The notes: generated from the sequence alone by a model not told the origin. A stretch of DNA of 6,533 bases from Chitinophagaceae bacterium (GCA_023251335.1 JAHEZA010000149.1:1-6533); one strand, 5' to 3'. Shown: positions 1 through 6,356, counted from the first letter of the stretch. Numbers and translations are program-made.

Positions 1-2054
1 TAATTCTTTTGAAAATCTTTATCTAAAAAGCTATAATCAAACGGTTCATTTGCATTTAAGCTGTGCCACGTATTTTTTATAGATTGTAATGCTGAATTCA
101 TGTTGGCGGATTTTAGATGCACAATCATATAATTGTATAAGGGCGGCGTATTTAGCTGAAAACCATAAGGCTTTATTGGTAAATGAAGGTCTTCAAAATG
201 AAAATCTTTTACCACACCAATGATCTTAAAATTGTAAGTCTTATCACTAAAAGTAAAATGGAGGTTTTGGTTTACCGCTTTTTCCGCACTTGGGAAGCCC
301 AGCGTTGTCACCGCAGTTTCATTCAGCACAATAGTGCCTGATGTATCTTCAGGATAATCATCTGAATATAATCGTCCGGCAACAGGTTTTATTTCTAATG
401 TTTGTAAAAGTCCGGGATCAATATAATTCATCTTTACATCTTTTCCCTGTTGCATGCTTTCGCCGTCTTTATAAAAAATATTATCAGCAACGTTGCTGAT
501 GCCGGGGTAATATAAAGATGCGCCTACGTTAGCAACGCTGCCTTGTTTTAGTAATTCATCTTTAAAAGAATGATATATTTTTTTTGCATTTTCGCTGCGC
601 AGCGGAATTATTACCTGTTGATTTTGAGCAAAGCCAAGATTGGCAGAACGCAGAAATTTCATCTGGCCGGCGATTACAACTGAAGCAATTATCAACACTA
701 CCGAAATAATAAATTGGAATATTACCAGGCCTTTGCGCAGCGCCACTGCGGATAATGAATTGGAGAATTTTCCTTTTAAAACTTTTGCCGGTTTAAAAGA
801 GGATAAATAAAATGCCGGGTAGCTGCCCGCAATTAATCCGGTGATGATGGATACTAAAATGAAAACGCCAATAAAAAGAGAGTGATTTGAAAAAGTAAGC
901 GTAAGATTTTTATCAGCTACTGAATTAAATAAAGGCAATAATAATCTGGTAACAATAAATGCAAGAACAAACGCGAGCACGCTCATTAAAACTGACTCGC
1001 CAAGAAATTGTGTTACCAGCCATTTTCTTTCTGCGCCCAATACTTTCCTGATGCCCACTTCTGACGAGCGTTTGGAAGATTGCGCCGTAGCAAGATTCAT
1101 AAAATTTATGCAGGCAATTAATAATGTTAATAACGCGATCGAGCCAAGAATATATAAATAGGTTTTGCTTCCTCCGGGAGTTACATTATTTTTCACATCT
1201 TCATCTAAATGAATTTTCGTGAGCGGTACTAAAAATTGTTTCTTATTAAATCCAACTGCTTTTAAATCTTTGCCCGCGTATTTTTCAAGAAAGGATGGAA
1301 ACTTTGATTGCAGTTGTTTTGCACTGGCACCTTGCTTTAACTGCAGATAGGTAAAAAACATATTATTAGTAGCCAGGTTGCCCGCTTGTCTTTTTATCAT
1401 ATCTGCCATGTCTCCGCCTTGCATGCTCATAAAAAAACGGCCATCAATATGCGAAGGTTTATCAATCGGTTTGAACACACCTGTAATCAGAAAATCATGA
1501 TCGCCATTGCTGCTGCTGCTTACATGAATTACTTTATTCAACGCTGGCGTATTGCCAAAAAGTTTTTTGGCAATTTCCTGGTTCAACACAATCGTGTTCG
1601 GATCATCCAATGCAGTTGCAGGATTACCTTCAATAAAATCATAAGTAAACATTCTGAAGAAAGTAGAATCTGCCAGGTAGCCTTTTGATTCATAAAATGA
1701 TTTGGCCGCGTTGCCATTTTTATTATACTGCAAAAGCGTTTTATCTTCGGAATATAACGCGCCAAGCCTTGTAGTTTGCTTAATTTCAGGAAAAACATCT
1801 TTCATCATTTCTCCCATGGCGGCGGGCGTATTGGGCAATTTTTTAAAATTTCCTAACCCGGTAAATTCAGTTCCTAACTGGTAGATCGAATCTGCATTCT
1901 TTTGATATTTGTCGTAGCTCGTTTCATTTAAAATGTATAAGGAAATAAGCATGATGCAAACAAGGCCGGCGCATAAGCCAAAAATATTGATGAAGGAAAA
2001 AGTTCTGTTCTTCATCAGGTTGCGCCATGCGATTTTGAAATAGTTTTTTATCAT
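1..2054 (-). CDS. MacB/FtsX-type ABC transporter permease, C-terminus cut by the window edge
   Basis: An inner-membrane permease of the two-halved MacB_PCD + FtsX type common in Bacteroidota. Such proteins work with a separate MacB/LolD-like ATPase, which is not in this window. I translated the minus strand from the ATG at 2054-2052 and found 684 codons open to the left edge. The N-terminus, MIKNYFKIAWRNLMKN, is the family hallmark and is followed by helix 1 at about residues 20-42. A periplasmic MacB_PCD domain covers about 43-295. The first FtsX block follows, with helices at about 297-320, 351-375 and 390-415; between the first two lies the typical EVGIRKVLGAERKWLVTQF stretch. Helix 5 is at about 436-462, and a second periplasmic domain runs to the edge, ending in FDYSFLDKDF. 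Family members are roughly 780-800 residues, so about 110 residues with the last three helices are missing. No frameshift was seen. Substrate unknown; lipoprotein, peptide or drug export are all possible. Confidence 0.93.
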   Translation of the reverse strand, partial: MIKNYFKIAWRNLMKNRTFSFINIFGLCAGLVCIMLISLYILNETSYDKYQKNADSIYQLGTEFTGLGNFKKLPNTPAAMGEMMKDVFPEIKQTTRLGALYSEDKTLLQYNKNGNAAKSFYESKGYLADSTFFRMFTYDFIEGNPATALDDPNTIVLNQEIAKKLFGNTPALNKVIHVSSSSNGDHDFLITGVFKPIDKPSHIDGRFFMSMQGGDMADMIKRQAGNLATNNMFFTYLQLKQGASAKQLQSKFPSFLEKYAGKDLKAVGFNKKQFLVPLTKIHLDEDVKNNVTPGGSKTYLYILGSIALLTLLIACINFMNLATAQSSKRSSEVGIRKVLGAERKWLVTQFLGESVLMSVLAFVLAFIVTRLLLPLFNSVADKNLTLTFSNHSLFIGVFILVSIITGLIAGSYPAFYLSSFKPAKVLKGKFSNSLSAVALRKGLVIFQFIISVVLIIASVVIAGQMKFLRSANLGFAQNQQVIIPLRSENAKKIYHSFKDELLKQGSVANVGASLYYPGISNVADNIFYKDGESMQQGKDVKMNYIDPGLLQTLEIKPVAGRLYSDDYPEDTSGTIVLNETAVTTLGFPSAEKAVNQNLHFTFSDKTYNFKIIGVVKDFHFEDLHLPIKPYGFQLNTPPLYNYMIVHLKSANMNSALQSIKNTWHSLNANEPFDYSFLDKDFQKN

Positions 2055-2402
2055 CTGATAATGTTTATGATTTTACTATCGTATTAACATAAAGAATTGA
2101 GCCATATATTTTTCTATTGATTTTCAATATTTTAAATTTTAGGATAAAATAAACCTGTACGGTTTTGATACACCTTGTGTTTCGTTTTGATACAAAATCT
2201 TTTTGTCTTTAAAAGCCCTGCAGTAAACAGGGTAATATTGAAGATTTTTGTTTTGAGGTGTCAGTGGTCTTTTTAAGCTTCGTATTGCCAACAGTAAACC
2301 AACTTTTAAGAAGAATTTTTATTTTTTCAAAATATTGAATAGGTGCAGCAAAGGATTTGACTTACTGTATCCAGTGCTAACAAATGGTTTAATTTTACAT
2401 TT
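2055..2402. other. Divergent intergenic region between the permease and bioF
   Basis: These 348 bases separate two genes that point away from each other, so promoters for both should lie here. The region is very AT-rich. I found no full TTG-N17-23-TAnnTTTG match on either strand. The nearest candidate for bioF is TAATTTTA at 2390-2397, which has one mismatch and no TTG at the right distance; it would leave almost no leader. The region also holds a direct repeat (2162-2194) and a weak 5-bp hairpin, CCCTG (2216-2220) with CAGGG (2228-2232), that has no following T-run. I see no small gene or RNA gene here. Confidence 0.6.
2162..2194. repeat. 11-bp direct repeat with 22-bp period, possible operator
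   Basis: GTTTTGATACA occurs exactly at 2162-2172 and again at 2184-2194, so the copies start 22 bp apart, about two helical turns. The second copy extends into a palindrome, TTTTG-ATA-CAAAA, at 2185-2197. Two same-face sites in a divergent promoter region suit a dimeric regulator binding side by side, but no regulator gene is in the window and the role is inferred from arrangement only. In AT-rich DNA a chance repeat cannot be excluded. Confidence 0.4.
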
Positions 2403-3512
2403 ATGAACGATGATTTTTTGAATAAGAAATTACAGGAACGAATTGATGCGAATGCTTTACGCTCTTTAAAATTAATTAAAGGCCCCAATGATCATACAAC
2501 AATTGATTTTTGCAGCAACGACTATCTTGGCATTGTAAAAAATAAACTGATTGAAAAAGAAATTAGTCCAGACTTATCTCACGGGAGCACCGGCTCAAGA
2601 CTGCTTTCAGGCAATTATGAGTTGATTGAAAAAACGGAGAAATTTATTGCTGATTTTCACGAGGGAGATGTTGGGCTAATTTTTAATTCGGGTTATGATG
2701 CCAACACAGGATTATTGAGTTGCGTTCCGCAAAAAAATGATGTGATTATTTATGATCAGCTCAGCCATGCTTCTTTGCGTGATGGAATTCGTTTGTCCTT
2801 TGCAACCGCTTTTTCGTTTTTGCATAATGACGTGAACGACCTGGAAAAAAAGTTATCTTCTGTAAGTGTGGATGCGCAAAAATTTGTCGTAACAGAAAGT
2901 GTTTTTTCTATGGATGGTGATTTTGCACCACTACTAGAAATAGCCGCTCTTTGCGAAAAGTATTCTGCTGCGTTGATCGTGGACGAAGCGCATGCCACAG
3001 GCGTGATAGGAGAAAAAGGTGAAGGGCTGGTTCAGAAATTAAATCTGCAAAAAAAATGCCTTGCCCGCATTCATACTTTCGGAAAAGCGTGTGGCGCACA
3101 TGGCGCTATTGTGCTGGGTTCTGAAAAGCTAAAGCGATATCTAATTAATTTTTCGAGACAATTTATTTACAGCACCGCATTGCCAGCTTCATCGGTGGCC
3201 GCTATTGCTGCTTCATACAACCTGTTTCCCGCTAAGGCGGAAGAAAGAAATCACATTAATCAATTGATCAGCATTTTTAAAAATTCCAATATTAAATTTA
3301 AAATACTACCTAGCGAAACGCCAATTCAAATTGTTATAATTCCCGGGAATGAAGAAGTGAGAAAAATAGCCCACACTTTACAGGAAAATAATTTTGATAT
3401 TCGTCCGATCCTTTATCCAACAGTTCCAAAAGGGCAGGAAAGGTTAAGGATTGTGATGCATGCATTTAATACTGAAGAAGAGGTGAGAAAGATGATACAT
3501 TTATTAATGTAA
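2403..3512 (+). CDS. bioF: 8-amino-7-oxononanoate synthase (KAPA synthase), biotin biosynthesis
   Basis: A cytosolic PLP-dependent enzyme of the alpha-oxoamine synthase family. BioF condenses L-alanine with a pimeloyl thioester, releasing CO2 and the thiol carrier, to give 8-amino-7-oxononanoate. The 369 residues hold the family motifs in order: SNDYLG (38-43), HGSTGSR (60-66), NSGYDAN (95-101), the cofactor-stacking His122 in LSHAS, TESVFSMDGD (164-173), DEAHATG (193-200) with the PLP-nitrogen Asp193 and His196, and the Schiff-base Lys228 in TFGKACGAHGA. A C-terminal RLRI (347-350) probably holds the substrate-carboxylate Arg. The TFGK/HGA context favours BioF over serine palmitoyltransferase or 2-amino-3-ketobutyrate ligase. 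It is slightly shorter than E. coli BioF (384). An in-frame TGA at 2358-2360 precedes the ATG at 2403, the first ATG after it. No bioA, bioB or bioD is adjacent, so bioF stands alone here. Paralogues using another acyl thioester remain possible. Confidence 0.9.
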   Translation: MNDDFLNKKLQERIDANALRSLKLIKGPNDHTTIDFCSNDYLGIVKNKLIEKEISPDLSHGSTGSRLLSGNYELIEKTEKFIADFHEGDVGLIFNSGYDANTGLLSCVPQKNDVIIYDQLSHASLRDGIRLSFATAFSFLHNDVNDLEKKLSSVSVDAQKFVVTESVFSMDGDFAPLLEIAALCEKYSAALIVDEAHATGVIGEKGEGLVQKLNLQKKCLARIHTFGKACGAHGAIVLGSEKLKRYLINFSRQFIYSTALPASSVAAIAASYNLFPAKAEERNHINQLISIFKNSNIKFKILPSETPIQIVIIPGNEEVRKIAHTLQENNFDIRPILYPTVPKGQERLRIVMHAFNTEEEVRKMIHLLM

Positions 3513-3568
3513 AAAATAGATTTGCATAATGAGATTAAAGGAAAAAAGATACAATAAGAAGAATAGAT

Positions 3569-3633
3569 TACTAACCTTTTGATAGGAAACCTTAGTAGAA
3601 CCTGATAAAGCTAAATAGATGTTTCGTACTAAG
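3569..3633. repeat. Competing inverted repeats upstream of the exporter promoter
   Basis: TACTAA occurs at 3569-3574 and again at 3627-3632, with its reverse complement TTAGTA at 3592-3597 between them. The middle copy can pair with the left one (6 bp, 17-base loop), or as CTTAGTA (3591-3597) with TACTAAG (3627-3633) on the right (7 bp, 29-base loop). The right arm ends one base before the -33 TTG of the predicted promoter. It could be an operator, a weak bioF 3'-end structure, or chance in AT-rich DNA. Confidence 0.3.
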
Positions 3634-3634
3634 A

Positions 3635-3663
3635 TTGTTGGACGCTCATTATGTTTAAGTTTG
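3635..3663 (+). promoter_or_regulatory. Bacteroidota-type promoter for the ABC exporter gene
   Basis: TTG at 3635-3637, then 18 bases, then TAAGTTTG at 3656-3663. This matches the Bacteroidota primary sigma factor consensus (TTG at -33, TAnnTTTG at -7) at every fixed base. Transcription would start near 3669, giving a leader of about 120 bases that includes the DnaA-box match and the octamer array. The same arrangement and the same 18-base spacing recur before the PUR gene. Confidence 0.6.
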
Positions 3664-3750
3664 CGCTTATGCTACATAATCTTGTGAGTTTATCCACATA
3701 AAATTCAAGATAATATAAAATTCCGGGGATTTAATTTCCGAAATTTGCTC

Positions 3751-3790
3751 AATTATCACATTAGCAAATCAGCACATTAGCATATTAATG
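3751..3790 (+). repeat. Degenerate octamer tandem array abutting a start codon
   Basis: Reading in steps of eight from 3751 gives AATTATCA, CATTAGCA, AATCAGCA, CATTAGCA and TATTAATG. The second and fourth units are identical; the first and third each differ from them by two bases; the fifth keeps only the ATTA core. The array therefore has an 8-bp period with alternating first bases. It ends at 3790, one base before the exporter ATG at 3792, so it would form the end of the mRNA leader. The last unit also supplies an out-of-frame ATG (3788-3790) and most of the TGA (3789-3791) in frame with the exporter. Function unknown. Confidence 0.6.
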
Positions 3791-3791
3791 A

Positions 3792-5636
3792 ATGAAACAT
3801 TTAAAATCACTAAACAAATATTTCTGGAAATATAAATGGCTTTTTTTCCTGGGGATCATATTTATTGTGCTGTCGAATTACTTCAGAATACTGGCGCCGC
3901 AGGTTACTAAATATGTCTTGAATACAGTTGAGGTTAGCCTAAGTCATAATAATCCGGATGTGATTAGAAAAACTGCTACTCACTACGACCCATTGGTAAA
4001 CCTATTTGTTCGAAAACTTAATACAGATAATTCCTCGTACAAAACGAAAGTTCTTTATTCGGGCATTACCTTGTTAGTACTTGCACTTATCAGCGGGCTC
4101 TTTATGTTCCTGATGCGCCAGACCATTATCGTAATGAGCCGCCACATTGAGTATGAACAAAAGAATGAAATCTTTAAACACTATCAAACTCTGGATACGC
4201 ATTTTTATAAAACCCACAATACCGGCGACCTGATGAACCGGATATCGGAAGATGTGAGTCGCGTGCGCATGTATGTAGGGCCCGCAGTAATGTATTTAAT
4301 CAACCTGGCAGCTACGATTGGATTTTCAGTTACTTACATGGTCAATGAAAATAAAGAACTGACGCTTTATGTGCTGGCGCCATTGCCCATATTGGCTTTT
4401 ACGATTTATTACGTGAATACGATCATTAACCACAAAGCTGATAAAATACAAAGGTTGCTTTCCGATCTCACCACCAACGCGCAGGAATCTTATTCGGGAA
4501 TAAGGGTGATAAAATCTTTTGTCCAGGAAAAAGCGATGCTGGGTTTTTTTGAAAAGAACAGCGAAGAATACAGAACCCATTCTATTTCGCTTGCCAAAAC
4601 GGAAGCCATTTATTTTCCGTCAATGGGTTTGCTGATTGGGCTGAGCACATTGATCACTATTTTGATTGGAGGTATTTATGTAATCCAGGGAAGTATAGGC
4701 GTGGGCGTTATCGGTGAATTCATCATGTATGTCTTACTGCTTACTTTTCCGGTAAGCGCCATCGGTTGGACAGCCAGTATGATTCAACGGGCAGCTACCT
4801 CACAACGACGTATAAACGAATTTTTAGACACATCACCTTCCATAAAAAGTAAAAAGGAAGCGAAAGAAATAACGTTGAGAGGAAATATAGAATTTAAGAA
4901 GGTAGATTTTATTTATCCTCATACGGGCATCCACGCGATAAAAGATTTTTCACTTAAAATAAATAAAGGTGAAAAGGTAGCCGTGATAGGAAAGACAGGC
5001 TCGGGAAAATCTACCATTGCACAGTTATTGCTGCGGATGTATGATTCACAAAAAGGGGAGATATTGTATGACGGAATTGATATAAAAGATTTTGAATTAA
5101 AATCGCTCAGATCGCAGATAAGTTATGTACCCCAGGATGTTTTTTTATTTAGCGATTCGGTAGAAAATAATATAGGGTTTGCCTTGAAGGATCCTGATAA
5201 AGATAAAGTAATAGCTGCCGCCCGAAGCGCTGTAGTAGCGAAAGAGATTGACCATTTTCCCGGTAAATATCAAACGATGATAGGAGAGCGTGGTGTTACG
5301 TTGAGCGGTGGACAGAAACAAAGAATCTCTATTGCCCGTGCTTTAATAAAAGAGCATGAGATAACCATATTTGACGATTGTCTGAGTGCGGTGGATGCTA
5401 AAACTGAGAATGAAATTATTTCTAATCTGTATGAATACCTGCACAAGAAAACGGCTATTATTATTACGCACCGGATTTTTTCACTTTTCAATTTTGACAA
5501 AATAATTGTATTGGAGGATGGCGCCATTGCAGAACAGGGAACCCATCAATCCTTGCTTGAGATTAACGGTTTGTACGCCGAAATGTATCGCCGGCAACAA
5601 GAGCAGGAAAAGGAGAATCTATCATTAATCAAGTGA
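3792..5636 (+). CDS. ABC exporter half-transporter (fused permease and ATPase), MsbA/MdlA-like
   Basis: An inner-membrane exporter half with a six-helix domain followed by an ATPase; 614 residues, near the usual 580-610. Helices lie at about 16-36, 86-108, 160-183, 190-210, 275-298 and 305-325. The loop between the first two is fairly long (about 40-85). The ATPase shows an A-loop Tyr375, Walker A GKTGSGKST (400-408, Lys406), Q-loop Gln448, signature LSGGQ (504-508), Walker B ITIFD ending at Asp528, D-loop SAVD (532-535) and switch His560. The residue after Walker B, normally the catalytic Glu, is Asp529, as in the degenerate halves of heterodimeric exporters such as TM287 and MdlA. A partner half may thus exist elsewhere; none is adjacent. 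The ATG at 3792 is preceded directly by an in-frame TGA (3789-3791), which fixes the earliest start, and MKHLKSLNKYF fits the family N-terminus. Substrate unknown; lipid or drug export are the usual guesses. Confidence 0.93.
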   Translation: MKHLKSLNKYFWKYKWLFFLGIIFIVLSNYFRILAPQVTKYVLNTVEVSLSHNNPDVIRKTATHYDPLVNLFVRKLNTDNSSYKTKVLYSGITLLVLALISGLFMFLMRQTIIVMSRHIEYEQKNEIFKHYQTLDTHFYKTHNTGDLMNRISEDVSRVRMYVGPAVMYLINLAATIGFSVTYMVNENKELTLYVLAPLPILAFTIYYVNTIINHKADKIQRLLSDLTTNAQESYSGIRVIKSFVQEKAMLGFFEKNSEEYRTHSISLAKTEAIYFPSMGLLIGLSTLITILIGGIYVIQGSIGVGVIGEFIMYVLLLTFPVSAIGWTASMIQRAATSQRRINEFLDTSPSIKSKKEAKEITLRGNIEFKKVDFIYPHTGIHAIKDFSLKINKGEKVAVIGKTGSGKSTIAQLLLRMYDSQKGEILYDGIDIKDFELKSLRSQISYVPQDVFLFSDSVENNIGFALKDPDKDKVIAAARSAVVAKEIDHFPGKYQTMIGERGVTLSGGQKQRISIARALIKEHEITIFDDCLSAVDAKTENEIISNLYEYLHKKTAIIITHRIFSLFNFDKIIVLEDGAIAEQGTHQSLLEINGLYAEMYRRQQEQEKENLSLIK

Positions 5637-5646
5637 ACCTGTATTA

Positions 5647-5666
5647 GTTTTTGTCAATTCAAAAAC
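5647..5666. repeat. Perfect inverted repeat overlapping the -33 element
   Basis: GTTTTTG (5647-5653) and CAAAAAC (5660-5666) are perfect reverse complements around a 6-base spacer, TCAATT. The site starts 10 bases after the exporter stop codon. Its left arm contains the -33 TTG of the next promoter. It could be a repressor site or a weak AT-rich terminator for the exporter transcript; it lacks the GC-rich stem and clean T-run of a strong terminator. Confidence 0.4.
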
Positions 5667-5679
5667 AATTTTATCTTTG
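5650..5679 (+). promoter_or_regulatory. Bacteroidota-type promoter for the PUR-domain gene
   Basis: TTTG at 5650-5653 (TTG 5651-5653), an 18-base spacer, then TATCTTTG at 5672-5679. All fixed bases of the Bacteroidota -33/-7 consensus are present. Transcription would begin near 5685, leaving a leader of about 40 bases before the GTG at 5723. This makes the PUR gene its own transcription unit despite lying only 86 bases after the exporter. Confidence 0.7.
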
Positions 5680-5722
5680 CCCCGTCCAAAAATGTTTTTA
5701 AAAATTAAAAAAATATCAGCAA

Positions 5723-6223
5723 GTGGCGTACGAAAACAATGATAAAAAAATGGAAAGTGTTTACAGTCAGCGTGTAAGGGCAGGAAAGCGCAGGACTTAT
5801 TTCTTTGATGTAAGAGAAACACGTGGAAATGATTATTATTTAACGATTACCGAAAGCCGTAAGAAATTTAATGAAGATGGCTACGACAGGCATAAGATCT
5901 TTTTGTATAAAGAAGATTTTAACAAATTTCTGAAAGGCATGACTGAGGCGATAGATTTTGTAAAAACAGAGTTGATGCCGGATTTTGATTTTGATGCTTT
6001 CAATCACGAGAATTCTGAAAACTACGAAGGAAATAATCCAGTGGTGAAAAAGGAAGATGAGGATACACAAGGTTCTTCGGAAGAGAAAGTAGGAGAGACT
6101 CCGAAAGAAAATGCTGAACCTGAAACCGAAACGCCAACAGTTACCAATAGCGAACCTCCCGAAGCAAAGATCCCTAGTGAGCCTGAGACTCCCACTCAGC
6201 ACGAGGAAGTGGATAAATGGTAA
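5723..6223 (+). CDS. PUR-domain DNA/RNA-binding protein (DUF3276 family) with acidic tail
   Basis: A small cytosolic protein of the bacterial Pur-alpha-like family (DUF3276), found widely in Bacteroidota and in spirochaetes such as Borrelia. Family members bind single-stranded or duplex nucleic acid as dimers; the role of this one is unknown. Residues about 11-90 form the PUR repeat, with RAGKRRTYFFDVR (19-31), NDYYLTITESRKKF (36-49) and HKIFLYKEDFNKF (57-69), followed by ELMPDFDFDAF (83-93). From about 94 the chain is low-complexity and rich in Glu, Pro, Thr and Asn, probably disordered, and ends in EEVDKW. I chose the GTG at 5723 because MAYENNDKKMESVYS agrees with the family N-terminus as I remember it. 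The ATG at 5750 (residue 10) would still keep the whole domain. No clear ribosome binding site is visible. It has its own promoter and terminator, so it is probably monocistronic. Confidence 0.88.
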   Translation: MAYENNDKKMESVYSQRVRAGKRRTYFFDVRETRGNDYYLTITESRKKFNEDGYDRHKIFLYKEDFNKFLKGMTEAIDFVKTELMPDFDFDAFNHENSENYEGNNPVVKKEDEDTQGSSEEKVGETPKENAEPETETPTVTNSEPPEAKIPSEPETPTQHEEVDKW

Positions 6224-6255
6224 TGGGATGGGTAGTTCTAAAATATTTTTAAAAT

Positions 6256-6290
6256 ATTCCCGGTCGCCCGAAAGCATCGGGAATTTTTTT
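6256..6290 (+). terminator. Rho-independent terminator after the PUR gene
   Basis: ATTCCCG (6256-6262) pairs with CGGGAAT (6278-6284), followed by an unbroken T-run to 6290. An alternative compact hairpin uses CCCGA (6267-6271) and TCGGG (6277-6281) with a 5-base loop. Both use the same right arm just before the T-run, so either fold would terminate. It lies 33 bases after the stop codon of the PUR gene and should isolate that gene from the next one. Confidence 0.8.
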
Positions 6291-6356
6291 GCCTTGTTAG
6301 GTTCGGTCCGGTTTTATGATCATTTTTAAGAAATAGGAAACTGTTCCGGCAATCTC

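Larger units (their letters stand above)
3513..3791 (+). other. Intergenic leader region between bioF and the ABC exporter
   Basis: A 279-base AT-rich gap without a gene. In order it holds a lone TAGATTTG (3517-3524) just after the bioF stop with no -33 partner, alternative inverted repeats (3569-3633), a good promoter match (3635-3663), one consensus DnaA box TTATCCACA (3690-3698), and a degenerate octamer array (3751-3790) that ends one base before the exporter start codon. No strong bioF terminator with a T-run was found, so some readthrough into the exporter gene is possible. Confidence 0.6.

Noticed and set aside
1386..1884. Plus-strand open frames opposite the permease
   Set aside because: They lie antisense to a continuous minus-strand frame with clear family motifs, and their translations show no recognisable domain.
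2216..2299. BirA-type biotin operator upstream of bioF, from the two CAGTAAAC copies at 2221-2228 and 2292-2299
   Set aside because: The copies are in the same orientation and 71 bp apart, whereas the BirA site is an inverted repeat with a spacer of about 15 bp. No matching GTTTAC half is present.
3517..3524. TAGATTTG just after the bioF stop as a promoter
   Set aside because: It matches the -7 consensus but has no TTG 17-23 bases upstream, while a complete match lies closer to the exporter gene at 3635-3663.
3669..3791. Replication origin suggested by a perfect DnaA box in AT-rich DNA
   Set aside because: Only one box is present, with no second match to TTATNCACA nearby and no dnaA, dnaN or similar gene. 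TTATCACAT at 3753-3761 lacks one base of the box.
3792..6223. Exporter and PUR gene as one operon
   Set aside because: They are only 86 bases apart, but a full promoter match and an inverted repeat lie in the gap, and the PUR-domain product has no known link to export. Readthrough is still possible.
5840..6329. Open frames overlapping the PUR gene on both strands
   Set aside because: The PUR frame has a recognised domain, promoter and terminator. The overlapping frames mirror its Glu/Pro-rich codons and run through the terminator.
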